NCBI GenBank assembly: GCA_020746105.1
Contig: CM036619.1
Location: 51,196,635 to 51,260,634 of the forward strand
From: Trogon surrucura
Taxonomy: Eukaryota > Chordata > Aves > Trogoniformes > Trogonidae
Length of the DNA stretch: 64,000 bases
Reading direction: 5' to 3'
This document shows, piece by piece, positions 27,901 to 39,768 of this stretch; the stretch's first letter is position 1; each line of letters begins with the position of its first letter. Below the pieces are notes generated by a model. It was not told the DNA's origin. It was given only the letters and a program-made list of their open reading frames with translations, and ran no database searches. The position numbers and the translations under genes are program-made.

Positions 27901-30900
27901 CTGCAAGGAAAAAAAAAACAGGAACAGGTTGCACTTATAGAGACAATGTTTTGGAATCAACTGTAGTAGCAGGAAAGGAACTTAGCAAAGTACTTGGTAG
28001 TTTAGAGCTGCTACTATGCTGATCAGCTGAAGCTCACCTAAATATGTTTAATTCATTCATGTTGATGTAACACAGGCATGTCTCTCTACAGGTCAATGAA
28101 ACTGTGTGATGGCCCTGGTCTGGGTGATGAGACATGAACATCCATCAGTACCTAGTAATTTGGTATGTCTTGTTTGGGGCACTTGTGATCTGAAGCACCA
28201 GAGTAATTAGGATTTTATAGTTGTTCAGAGCATGACTCGCATTCACTGATAACCACACTGCTTTTTACAGCATTTTACAAGTAAATAGTTCTGTATGTGT
28301 CACTGGTCAACAGAAAACGTGGCACATACATTTAACACCCACCTTTGAGAAAATTGTTTATTGCACACTTCATGGGAACAAAGGAATAGATTTCAGCTCT
28401 GCAATGCAGCCCTTAGGTGATGAAACCACAAAATTATCCCTTTTCTTCGTCTTGCCCCCACTCCAGGGCCAGTATATATTTCCCAGTATACGTTGCAGAG
28501 CAGACAGATATATGGTAGCTCACATCCCACTCCATCCCTTTCACGGAATGACAGGGTGAATGTATAATTCTAGGAGCTTATACGTCCAATTAAAAAAAAA
28601 AAAAAGAAAAAAGAATTATGATTTCATGTCACTAAAGACTATCATATAAATATCCATAGGTCTTAACTGCGTTTGCCCAAGTGTTCTTAATTTTGCACTT
28701 TGTAAATGCTAAATCTTTGGCTTTCCAGTGCAATGATTCTTAGGCGCAAATAATTTTTTTCTTTGGCTTCCAAGATTTTTTCCTTAAAATAAGAATAATG
28801 AAATAATACATTGTAATAAAAAGGCAATTATAGTAAATTATAATTAACAACAATAAAACTGAGATTTTGTGATTGATCGTATTGACATTTTCATGCAGCA
28901 CTAAAAAGTTGGAAGCTTTAGCTCTTCCCAACATTTCCCTGCCACTTGAGCTAACAGAGCAATGAATGAGAAACGTTGGTCTCCATCCCTAGTATGAATC
29001 AAGATATAAAGAATACATATGGTGGGTAGGATGCTCTGCAGAAAGCAGAGACATGGAGCGAGTCTGATGTTTGGGGTTTTGCTCCAGACACCGAGAGGGG
29101 TTTATTGCCTCCTGTCCACAGGTAGTCACTGCAGCCTGTCCTTTTTTCCCACTCTATGTCCCATATGCTCTTGTTTCCAATCTTCTCCAGGACCATTTGT
29201 AGCCATGTTTCAGGGCTAGATGTCTTCCCTGGTGTCCTTCAGCTAACTGCCCTAGCCCCACTGCCTTTTCCTCCCATGTCTGATTTTAGGTCCAAATCCA
29301 AATCAAATTTACTTTGAATTTCCTCTTTCCTTGCATTCATTTTTACCAGCCTCCTGTCTCACCCTTTTCACCCTTCAGCCTGCTTTCTCTCAAGCAATAG
29401 CACAACAGCAATCTTCAGCAGAAATTGTGAGAAAAGTCCTGTTTGACAGGCTCTGGGCTGAAGCATGCTCAACGCAGAATATTCACCACAACTAGATGCA
29501 AATATCTAATAATGTCCACATGCCAGCACATTTTTGAGGGCTATTTTCTCAGTTGAATTTGGGCTTATGCTCACCAACATGGCAAATGTTGGTCAGTACA
29601 ATCCACCAGTGGATGGCAAAATCAAAGCTATAAACAAGATACTTACAGCTTTAGTAACTGACAGGAAACGGTCATAGCTGATAAGAACAATGTTAAATAC
29701 TGAAGCTGTGCACAGGAGGTAGTCCATAGCTAGCCAGAGCTTGCAGACGCCTCTCCCCAAGTACCATTTCCCCGTCAGGCTGTAAGGGATGTAGAGAGGC
29801 ATGCAGAACGCACCTATGGAAAGCAACCGTAGAGACACAGAGGCACACATGGATTGTAAATTGTACTCTTGAAAGCAAAGGGAGACACTATTCTGGTATT
29901 TGGCTTAAAAAAAAATAAAATCTATTACAGTGAATATGTAATTTATATGCAGAAATTCTTGCATCCTTTTGAAATTTATTGGTAACTTTCTATGCATTGG
30001 ATTTTAGTGTATTTATGCATACTCAAATTGGAAATAATCTCAAAGCAAATCAGTAAAGAAGTATTTGCTAAGGAAGAAAACTGCAGTTTAAAAAACTTAG
30101 AGTCTCTAAAAGTATATAATTAGTGCTGCAGCATATATGTACTGTGTTTGCGCTCTGACATGTAACTTCATCACTGCTTATCCTCTAGTCTTTTATCTGT
30201 GTTAGAATTTTCCCCCAAACATATCTGCAGATATCCTTCTATGACAGGGTGACCCACTTGTTGGATGAAGGAAAGGCTGTGGATGTTTTCTATCTAGTAA
30301 GGCATTTGATCTTGTAACAACCGTTGCCCAGAGCATTCTCCTAGAGAAATTGACTGCTCTTGGCTTGGCAGGGCACATGCTTTGCTGAGTAACAACCTAG
30401 TTAGATGGCTGCGTCCAAAGAGTCCTGGTCGATGGAGTTAAATCCAATTGGCAGTTGGTCACGAGTTGTGTCCCCCAAGGCCCAGTCCTGTTTAATATTT
30501 TTATCAATGATTTGGACAAGGTGATAGAGTGCACCATTAGTAAGTTTGCAGATGACACCAATCTGTGTGGAAGTGTTGATCTGCTTGAGAGCAGGGAGGC
30601 TCTACAGAGGGATCTGGACAGGTTGGATCACTGGGCCGAGGCCAATCACATAAGTTTCAATGAGGCCAAATACCGGGTCCTGCACTTTGGCCACAACAAC
30701 CCCCAGCAGCGCTACAGGCTTGGGGAGGAGTGGCTGGAGAGCTACCAGGCAGAGAGGGACCTGGGGGTGTTGATGGACAACCGGCTGAACGTGAGCCAGC
30801 AGTGTGCCCAGGTGGCCAAGAGGGCCAGTGGCATCCTGGCCTGTATCAGGAATGGTGTTGTCAGCAGGAGCAGGGAGGTGATCATGCCCCTGTACTCGGC

Positions 30901-33432
30901 TTTGGTGAGGCCTCACCTCAAGTACTGTGTCCAGTTTTGGACCTCTCACTATAAGAGGGACACTGAGATACTTGGAGAGAGTACGAAGCTAGGAGACGCG
31001 CGGCCAAGCTAGTAAAGAATTTGGAGGATGTGTCGTATGAGGAATGGCTGAGGGATCTGGAACTGTTTAGCGTGGAGAAGAGGAGATTGAGGGGAGACCT
31101 TATCAGTCTCTACAACTACCTAAAAGAAGGGGTGTTTTAACCTCATGCTAGTTCTCCAGCTGAGATTAACTCCAGAACTGGTTTTGGTTTGTTACATTTG
31201 TTTTGTGTCCAAATGGCCTTCCACTGAAGTATTTTTACAAGTCATGTTTTGTTTTTAAGCCTGCAACTCCTAATTTCACAAAGAACATTTTTTTCAGAAG
31301 CCTGGTGCAATATCTGGTGCTACATTCTTGGAAATGCTGACCTACCAGAGACAAATAGAAAACTGTATGCAGCTTCAAGATCTACTTTAAACTCTTCAGA
31401 TTATTCTTTTCTTAATATGTCCATCACAATCTTAGAAGTTACTAAGCACATCGAGGTTGATGTGGCCCACTGACAACAAACCTCTGCGCAATGAGCTGAC
31501 AGACCGCTATCAAAAGGGAAATGTGCACAGCGTTTTCAGTACCGATGGCTTGTTTTAACACATACCTTAAATACAAGCAGCATCACTGTTGTACAAAATA
31601 CCCATTTTTCATAGTTGTTGATGACAGCTACTACTCTCATCAGCTTCAACAGCTGCAGTGTTTGACACCATGTCAAAAAAGTAGTGACTGTTTTTAGTTA
31701 TAGATATAAATGCAGAAACAGGTTGCAAGCATTTATATTTGAAACTGTTCTTGGTTTTACTAATCAGTGGATGCAGAAGACATGAGTCATACACCTAGAA
31801 AAATTCCAGACTTCTAGGAAATGGAAAAAATACCACAGCAGCTTCAGAAAATAAAGCAGAGACAAAGAGTTTCACATGGTCTATAGGGCAAAATAGTACT
31901 CATACCAGTCGTTTCCTCTTGGCTGCTTTAAGACTCCACAGGCACGAGCCACAAACAAGAACTGATGCAGAAGGCAGATATTTAAATCTTTTGACTAAAC
32001 CGTAAGATGCAAGGAGAAAAAGACTTTTGCAGAAGACCTGAGCAAATCTGCTCTAACAAGTTATCTGCCTGGAGCAGAAAAGAAAAGGCTCCAACACACA
32101 TACTGTTTGGTTTCTTCCCCTTTGGGGCAAGGCTGAAAATTAGGCACCACAGGTTACAAATGTCATAAAGGAAGGAAAATCTTAAAGGCTAAACTAATAC
32201 GCTTCATGACACAGCACTGACAAAGGAACAGCGGTCAGTGGGGATGGTATTACCAGAAGTGGGGTAGGTTGAGGAGTGCTATTTTCCTCCTCAGGATTCA
32301 GTGACTGCCAATCTCTGGGACTGGTCTCTGAGAAAGCACTTGTGTGCAGAAATATTCCCTTGCTAGACTTAAGTTAAAAGTTTGCTAGACCGTCTGCATA
32401 GGACCATAGGTTTGCCAGGTTTTCTCTGCTGCATGGGCTGTTTCCCTGGCCTGAACCCTGAAGAGTCCTCGCCTGGCATCAGTCTTCAGGACTGGATCCA
32501 TGGTACCTCCAGGGGCCAATTCCCCTGGACTTCTCCAATGACACTGTGGAAAGAAGGGACTAATAAGCAAAACTGATGAGAGGTGCCAGCGAGTTGTGGT
32601 TGGCATCAAGCAACGCGTTTGATCTGTAGACTACATTGAGTTGAAACCAGTAAAAAGTCATAGTGGTAGAGTGTTTTGTGGTAGTGTAATATACTCATAA
32701 GCCATTAGTAGTATGTGGAGAAGCAACTAATCTACCTGAATGTACCACAGACAGATGTGTAAGAAAACAGTTACATTGTCAAATATAAGGATATTCTGAA
32801 GTATGTGATAAATGACCTTACAGAAAGAGCAAAGGTAAATCATGACTGTAGCAAACAAGCAATTTCCTTCAATTAGTATTCACATAAAATATTTGCTCCT
32901 TTTCTCTGAAGCAACATTAAAAGTATTTATATGAAAAAAGGATGCTTTTTTCACTATAACATATTTTGAGACATAATAGGCTGCTAAACCGCTTTATGCA
33001 GCTTCCACTATTTCTCACCCTTCCCCAAGACACACAGCTGGGAAAGAGTTCTCTTCCAAGAAAACACACAGAAAATAAGCCCCACGGCTTCTCATAACAT
33101 TCTTAGGAAATCAATAGCACATGCCCCCACAGCTGTTACTCACCCACAGAAAAGTCAGAAATAGCAAGATTGAGAAAGTAATAGTTACTCCGATGCCTGA
33201 GGTTTCTGTCCAGGATGAAAGCAAGGATCACCAGGACGTTGCCGAGGATGGTGACCAGAGCGAGCAACACCATGAGGACAGCCAGCAGCACCAGCACGCC
33301 CAGGGAAAACTCGGAGCTCAGGGGCTGTGTGAGCAAAGTCCCGTTAAACATTCCAGCTGCGTACGGAGTTGGGGTCGTGCTGTTGTCCATGTTGCGTAGC
33401 CAGGTCAGTTCAGTCTGGGAAGAAAGTCCCAT
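27115..33432 (-). CDS. HRH4: Histamine H4-type receptor, tandem copy A (downstream)
   Basis: Class A G-protein-coupled receptor expected at the plasma membrane, binding histamine and coupling to Gi/o. The coding exons are 33,432-33,144, 29,813-29,647 and 27,900-27,115 (289, 167 and 786 bp; 413 aa; stop TAG). Introns have GT-AG ends and phases 1 and 0, the layout I expect for HRH4. Visible hallmarks, numbered from the first Met: the TM3 amine-binding Asp127 (MDYLLC), DRF at 144-146, TM5 Glu219 (STLEFF) typical of H3/H4 receptors, CWAPY with Trp344, NPFLY at 381-385, and Cys120/Cys201 for the extracellular disulfide. The N-terminus has NST and NGT glycosylation sites. Blocks such as VSYRAQQG and [11 protein letters not shown] are closer to H3, but synteny with IMPACT says HRH4. 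An in-frame TAA lies four codons before the first ATG. The Met at codon 15 has the better Kozak context (AACATGG) and may be the real start. Confidence 0.92.
29647..29813 (-). CDS. HRH4: HRH4 copy A exon 2 (TM2-TM3, DRF)
   Basis: Acceptor CCATAG and donor GTAAGT. It encodes [16 protein letters not shown], the TM3 segment with the ligand-binding Asp ([16 protein letters not shown]) and the DRF motif, ending ...SVTKA in phase 0. It differs from copy B at nine of 55 residues, making it the most diverged exon outside intracellular loop 3. The changes lie in the TM2 top, ECL1 and TM3, near the ligand entrance. Confidence 0.93.
30240..31130 (+). mobile_element. CR1 LINE in HRH4 copy A intron 1
   Basis: Plus-strand CR1 ORF2 fragment inserted antisense to the receptor gene. 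It starts in the block reading [16 protein letters not shown] and continues through [18 protein letters not shown], the catalytic FADDTNL (near 30,550), [13 protein letters not shown] and [15 protein letters not shown]. It stops at about 31,130 in the YNYLKEG block, so both ends are missing and no 3' tail is present. The frame is open from 30,455 to 31,012. Confidence 0.93.
33144..33432 (-). CDS. HRH4: HRH4 copy A exon 1 (N-terminus, TM1, start of TM2)
   Basis: Encodes the glycosylated N-terminus, TM1 ([20 protein letters not shown] with GN motif), ICL1 (DRNLRHRS) and the start of TM2 (NLAISDFSV). It ends in phase 1 at a GTGAGT donor. It differs from copy B exon 1 at six of 96 residues by my count, four of them clustered in the N-terminus just after the NGT site. 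Confidence 0.93.
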
Positions 33433-34501
33433 CTGGCAGAGTTATCCCAAACACTGAGACAAGTCTATTGACACGCTGGGCTGAATATTGACACATCCAA
33501 AAAAATTCACAATATCAAAATACTGGAACACAAGACTTCGAGGCCTGGAGTCTCTAACATTCCTTGATCTGAATGCATCTGTTGGCCTGAAAAGAAAATC
33601 TGTAAAAGAGACACCTGATAAGCATCAGTGAGTTAACACTTCAAAAATAAGTTTTCTCTTCTGAATGCTGATCCTTATCTACTGAGGTCAGAAAAGTGAG
33701 CCTGAAAACAACTCTTCACAGTTAAGCAGTTTGCATATTAGGATTGTGCAAGCATTTTTATATATTGAATTCCACTGAAGCTAAAAACAGATCTCATTTT
33801 CACTTCCCCAGTGGTCAACAGGATTTAAGTTACTGTGATTCTCTTTCTCTTACAGTAAAAGTAGACACTGTTACATTTGCTGCCATACCACTTACTAAAT
33901 CTTGCAGTTAAGAACAGATGTATATTTCTTAATGCTGCTAGTTAGAGAGGATTTAAGATCCAATTATACACAGCAGAAATATCACCAATATCATTTCAGC
34001 TCGTCCTAATCAGAAGCAAGTCTAGCCCTGAGCAGAGTAAACCAAATACCTGGATTTTGGAGGACTTCATAAGCATGGCCCGTCTAATCCTCTGCTTCCC
34101 AAGTAATTCCAGGTAAGCTTCCCCTCCACAAAGTACCAAGCCATTTGCCCTTTGCAGGTGTGAGAAGGCGTATCGCTTCCTCATCACAATTTCATTTATT
34201 TTGGTAGAAGGGCACAGATGCCTGCAGCTCACCAGTTTCACAGCAAAACAGCACACCCTGTGGCCAGCTTTTTGAACTGCAGCCATAATGTTGTGGGCTT
34301 GAGAAGACGGGGTGAGACACAAGGAAAGAGAGAGTGGGCAAAATGTGGGAAGGTGAGGTGCGGTGTTCTGATTCTGCCTTGGGAAACAGAGGGAAATACA
34401 TTGTAAAGAATAATTACAGCAAAAGGGCAACAGGAATAGAACAGCCTCCAGGAATGTTAAAATATGTCAAATGGACACTTGCCTCCCATGTGTGTGCACA
34501 A

Positions 34502-34728
34502 ATCATAGAATCATAGAATTGTCAGGGTTGGAAGTGACCTTAAAGATCTTCTAGCTCCAACCCCCCTGCCATGGGCAGGGACATCCCCCACTAGATCACG
34601 CTGCTCAGAGCCCCCTCCAGCCTGGCCTTAAAAACCTCCAGGAATGGGGCTTCCACCACCTCTCTGGCCAACCTGTTCCAGTGTCTGACCACCCTCGTGG
34701 TGAAGAACTTCTTCCTAACGTCCACCTG
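34502..34728 (-). mobile_element. CR1 LINE 3' end
   Basis: Plus-strand text starts aatcatagaatcatagaatt and continues with ggaagtgacctt, ccatgggcaggg and ttccaccacctctctggcc, the reverse complement of a CR1 3' end. It is 5'-truncated near 34,728. Good preservation suggests it is one of the younger copies. Confidence 0.95.
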
Positions 34729-34839
34729 AGAAACACACAAGAGGAACTAGAGTTTCCTTGTTCAGTCACAAAGCCACTAGTCTTGAAACCAGTAACATGA
34801 GTGACATAGCAGTGGGCGTGTGTTGCAGAGCACCCCAAT

Positions 34840-36150
34840 CAGGGTGAGGAAGGTGATCAAATCTTCTTTAAGTAAATCAAGGAACCCTCCAGATCATAGA
34901 CCCTGTTTCTTGTGTAGGACTTCAACGGTCATGACATCTATTGGAAGGGCAACACGGCAGGTACAAGCAGTCAACCAGATACCTAGAGGAGGGTGTCAGG
35001 GAGAACTTTCTTATACAAGTACCGAACGAATCAATGGGGTTGACACACAGCTAGATCACCCATTTGCTGGTAAAGAAGAGCTGGTTACGGATGTGTAATC
35101 AATGGTAGCCTTGGTTGTAGTGACTATGACATAGTGGAGTTCAAGATTCTACAGGGGGTAAGGAAGAGTAGCAGTACAGACCATGGACTTCAGGTGAGCA
35201 GACCAGTTTATTCAGGAAAGTGGTAGGTGAGGTCCCATGGGAGGTAGCTCTGAACTGCAAAGGAGCTCAGGGAACCTGAAGGCCTCTAAGGACAGCAGCC
35301 TATATGCACAAGAAAAGCTCGTCCCAGTTCTCAAGACAAGTAGATGTATCAGGACACTGGCTAACCAGGGAAGCTAAAATGCAAAAAGGCAGCACGAAGG
35401 AGTTTGAAGCAGGAACATACTACGAAGGACGAATTTAGAAATGTTGCCTGGCCACATAAGCATGATCTTAGGAAAGTGAAAGCTCATGTAGAGTTGATGA
35501 TTGTAAAGGACATCAAGGACAACACAAAGAACTTCAGCCACCCCTTTAACAATTAAATGCTGAGTAAGAGAAAAGTAGGTGCTTTGCCAAATGAAGCCAG
35601 TGATCCAGCGACAGCAGATACGGGTAAGGCTGAGGTACCCAATGCTTTTTTTCTTCATTTGTCATTAGCTAATTCTCACTTTCCTCCATGTTTAGTGAAT
35701 GAGTTCACACAGGAGACCTGTAAGGAGCAGGTGAGAATAAGGCAGGGATTACTTGAGAGAACTTGACCCATAATTGTCCATGAGACCCAATGGGCTGCAC
35801 TGAAGACCGCTGAAAGAACAAGTTACCATCATTGCAAGGCCACTTTCTGTAGTCTTTGAAAGGTCATGGAGACGAAGGGAGGTTTCCAGCAACTGAAGAA
35901 AGGCAAATGTTGCAACCGTATACAAATGATGCCACAAGGACAAAAAGTCAGCATTTCTTTGGTCCCTGGGAAAATAATAGAGCAAGTCTTTTTGGAAGGC
36001 ATTTCTGAGAATGTGAGAGAAGAAAAGGTTACTGAGAACGTGCGGTGTGGATTTACCAAGAGTATATCATGCCTGGGCAGCTTGGTTGTCTTCTTTGATG
36101 AAATGACTAGATTAGTGGACAAGGGGAGAGTGGTCATTTGCTTTTAAAAA
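34840..36150 (+). mobile_element. Old CR1-like LINE, endonuclease to RT, decayed
   Basis: Plus-strand remnants run in CR1 ORF2 order. The apurinic endonuclease DFN block (DFNGHDIYWKGNTAG) is at 34,918-34,962. The endonuclease C-terminal block (NGSLGCSDYDIVEFKIL, normally SDH) is near 35,100-35,157. A linker piece (DTGKAEVPNAFF) is near 35,620-35,655, and an RT piece (CGFTKSISCLGSLVVFFDEM, then VDKGRVV) is near 36,045-36,135. Frames shift many times and no 3' end remains. It is one of the few places here where a CR1 endonuclease domain can still be seen. Confidence 0.75.
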
Positions 36151-38896
36151 TCAGGGGTGTAAATCAAATATTGAAGTTTCAATCACAGTCCTTCATGGGG
36201 CTGAGGAACAAATCTATGTGGTCCCTTCTTCCTTCCTTCCTGAGGAGGAAAACCCTAATTTAACACAATGGAGAGTCACTAGGGTTAAATACTCTTCCCA
36301 GAAATAAACAAGCAAACAAACAAAAGACAACACAACTTCTTCCAACATTTTATTTGTTGTTTTTTTTAAGACCTGAGAGGAGAAAACACTGCTGCGGTTT
36401 AAGTTGAACTTCACAGAGTCACCTGCCTACTGACACCATTTACAAGACCTCCTGGACATATGCAAAATCAAGAAAATTCAAGGACATGGTGAAATGGATG
36501 AGTAAGTGAGAGACCTGGGTTAGAAATCACTTTGGCAAGCAAAATCCATTTGTATCGGTGCATAAAAGGTAAGCCCAAGAAAAAATGTTGAGTAAATATC
36601 TTACCGTAACTTTGCAAAATACCCAATAGGGAGGATAAGACTTAGGATGACACCTTGACCAAGACAGCTATAACGCTGTGAGCACAGCAACTAAATGCTT
36701 GAGAGTACTAAGCAAAATTTTCAACAGCCAGAAAAATACAAGTTCTTCAAATATACAGAAGTGGTGTGACAAAAGATTTTGACTACCATGTGTGTAATAT
36801 AGAACATTAAATACATTGATCTCCAGTAGCTTTGCTACTCTACATGCTTTCAGATTTGCTGCACATTGTGCTCTCTGATGGAATAGTTTTCCAGTACTGA
36901 AAAATGTGGATACAGTTTACCTCGTTAGTGATTTTGTGGGACGTTTTTCCGAATCTTCATACTAAAAGCACAGGGATAGGAAAGCAGACAATTCAAATAC
37001 TTTCCCATTTTGGGCCTACCTTTAATTTCTCTATTTACTTAGCACACCAGCTATTCTATAAATGGTTTAAATGTGTGTGCTTTGTTTTTTTAAGCCTCAC
37101 AGAAAAACAAACCCCACAAAATCTATGCCAGCACCTTAGTTCATAACGGTGAAAACAGCTGTGCTGAATCAATGACCTCCTCCTGAAGCTGTCTCTCTCT
37201 TAGCAATGAGGCTCACAATCCATAACACTATCCACGTGAGGAAAGGAAGCACAATGAGAATGAATGGTGAAAGGTAATCTTCCACCAGCACAAAAACTGG
37301 CAGAAGAAGTCTTCAGTTCCAGACCTCTGAATAAAATGGCATTTTAGCTCCTCAAAGCCATCAACTTTTGTGCTACAATTAAGCTTCTCACATGCATTTG
37401 AATCGTGCTTGCAAAGGAGTACTCTGCTGTTGCAATAAATTTACGGCCAGGTTCAAGTTAGATCAAAAATACTACTTAAATTGATTATTGCTCTTCATTG
37501 TTCTGTGCATCAGATTTCCCTTTCCATATTTTATACATTTATATATATACACAGAAGAAACAAAACTATATAAAAGGAGAAGAAAAAAATTTAACCAATG
37601 ACTCTCACTTACCCATCCATGAAAGCCTTCTGGATGCGTTGCAACACCTACACAAGGTCAGAGAGTTTAGAACACGGAATGGGTTATAATCAAGCTCCAT
37701 TTCCTTCTCCAACACATCTACCCACTCCTTTCAGCACTTCATATTCAACTGTTTTCTTAACAGCTGCTTAAGACACCTCTGTGTCAGCTTTCAGACCTTT
37801 GTGAATCCCATTCTCAAGCAGTGAATATGGCCTCTGTTCAGTGGTAGAAAAAAATCCACTTTGATACCAGTTCAGTGGCAGAGAAAATCCATATAATGTC
37901 ACAGTAACAGGACACAAAGAACTGATCTTGTATAAAAGACACTCTTGTCAGTTCCAATTTGTTCCAGGCATTTTGATGAAATATCTTTGCACTTGCAAAG
38001 CTTTACACCCGAGAGGGTATTGTCTAGTCTTGCACAGCCAGCCAAAATCATAAGTCCAGTATGAACCTTGTATTGCTTGCTCTGCTAATTCAACAGGAAT
38101 GTGATCATGTGCCCAAGCCTGGCCTATCTTTTAGGTAATCAAATGCTGCACAAATCTGGCACTAATTGTCATTTAAGCATGGCCAAAGGGGCAACGACTG
38201 CCGGGGAAATAGAGAGCACTGGTGAACAGCCAGTTATGTCTGTGACAGTTTTGATATCTGATCTTAAAATTCCGTTATCATGGAAACTTTTGTTCTCTGA
38301 AAATCATCTGGAATTATTAACTTGCATGTACTGTGTCCTGCAACACCAAGTATGGACTATGTTAAAATTAGAAAAGGACAGATATGCCGGATTAGGCAGT
38401 CCATTCACTTGTATACTGCTCGCTATGGGAATTATAGTGACTTAGTGACTACAGGGCACTATTTTCTCTTCATAATAGCTTTAAAAATGAAATTAGACTC
38501 CCCTGTGAGTATTTATGCAACCTTTTGAAAATGTGGCAGCACTGCTTCTTCACTGATAGATTTAGGTTCACAAATAAGATGCAAATTTTAATTCAGCACA
38601 TACACAAACAGGCATCTCCCTCCAATGAACCTCTATTGGGATATCTATAGAAGAGTTCTTTCATAGTACCAGCTCTATACTAAAAAAAAATAAGGGGAAA
38701 AAAAGTACCTCAAACCTACAAGCCAAGAAGGATATACAGCAAAAACCTTTTATTCTTTTCAGTGCACTAGGTGGTGTTTAATGTGGCATCTCACCAGCAA
38801 AACCTAAAACAAGATCCTGAAAAACTAGCAAGATCAGGGTAAATACATATCTCTGCTGCACTCTTCACAATGCCATTAGTAAATAAAAGTTTGTTC

Positions 38897-38902
38897 TTTA
38901 TT
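38897..38902 (-). promoter_or_regulatory. Candidate poly(A) signal for HRH4 copy B
   Basis: AATAAA on the minus strand, 78 bp downstream of the copy B stop codon. A second AATAAA-like site lies near 38,750. The position fits a short 3' UTR; there is no experimental support. Confidence 0.45.
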
Positions 38903-38979
38903 TCTGTTGAAAATACAGATGAAAAAAATAATACTAAATAAGAGAGGAACCTTTTCTGCAAGTCATTTAGTTTATCTCT

Positions 38980-39768
38980 CTATACAGAAGTTCTGCTACG
39001 TGATCTCAATGCTGCAAACTTTTTGGAACACAATATTTTCATGAAAGCCATTCGAAACCTCATATGACATAGAGGGTAAAGAAATGGGTTCAAACAAGAA
39101 TTGATCCACAAAAGCCAAAAGGTTACGTCATACAGGGTCTTATGGACACAGTCTCTTTGGCAGGCCCCACGAATAATCATCAGCAGAGTGTACGGGGCCC
39201 AGCAAATGGCAAACACACACACAATGATGGCAAGTGACTTGGCTGCTTTCTTGTCCCGCTGTAGTTTCGAACCAGTTCTTGAATGGAGCGAAACAGAATA
39301 GTCCTTTTTGATAGCTGTGGCACTGGTTTGTGTTGGAGATGAATGACTAGCTTTCCCTTCTTGACTCTTTGACTTTGTGAATGATGAAACACTATCCTCA
39401 TCTGACCGAGAAGATGCTCCTGGTCTTGGCAAGAGACAAAATCTCCGGGACAGGCTGCTGCTCCTCGGAGGCTCGACATCCCCCACGCTGCCGTGCCGCT
39501 GGCGCCTCTGGATGTCGTGGATAATGTGCCCGTTGAAGTAGGTCACCAAGAGCAGCGGCACAAAGAACTCCAGGGTGGATGCACACAGCAGGAAGTACAA
39601 GTTGTGAAAGAACTCGACATAACACCGATCCGCCGCTATCACGCTGTGTCCTGCCACGTGCTCCCAAAAGAGGATTGCCGGGCCATAGAGTAGGAAGGCA
39701 AAGACCCAGATGGCCACCATATTGATGACAGGGTTAGATGTTATTCCCTGCTGGGCTCTGTAAGACAC
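38980..39768 (-). CDS. HRH4: HRH4 copy B exon 3
   Basis: TM4 to C-tail. The acceptor is CTACACAG. TM5 Glu, CWAPY and NPFLYPLC are conserved. ICL3 positions coded near 39,280-39,400 read KSQEGKASHSSPTQTSATAI, with no counterpart in copy A. The C-tail ends RSRSRTSV, three residues longer than copy A. Confidence 0.93.
   Translation of the reverse strand: MSYRAQQGITSNPVINMVAIWVFAFLLYGPAILFWEHVAGHSVIAADRCYVEFFHNLYFLLCASTLEFFVPLLLVTYFNGHIIHDIQRRQRHGSVGDVEPPRSSSLSRRFCLLPRPGASSRSDEDSVSSFTKSKSQEGKASHSSPTQTSATAIKKDYSVSLHSRTGSKLQRDKKAAKSLAIIVCVFAICWAPYTLLMIIRGACQRDCVHKTLYDVTFWLLWINSCLNPFLYPLCHMRFRMAFMKILCSKKFAALRSRSRTSV

Larger units (their letters stand above)
33433..38979. other. Intergenic interval between the two receptor copies
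   Basis: This 5.5-kb stretch holds the 3' flank of copy B and the promoter side of copy A. It also contains one short CR1 (34,502-34,728) and an old LINE (about 34,840-36,150). A 144-codon minus-strand open frame at 33,996-34,430 resembles no family I know. The promoter of copy A should lie in the first kilobase, but I see no clear TATA box or CpG island. Confidence 0.55.

Noticed and set aside
33996-34430. 144-codon minus-strand frame upstream of HRH4 copy A
   Set aside because: Basic and Cys-rich text with no recognised domain; no sign of splicing into the receptor. Kept only as a note in the intergenic entry.
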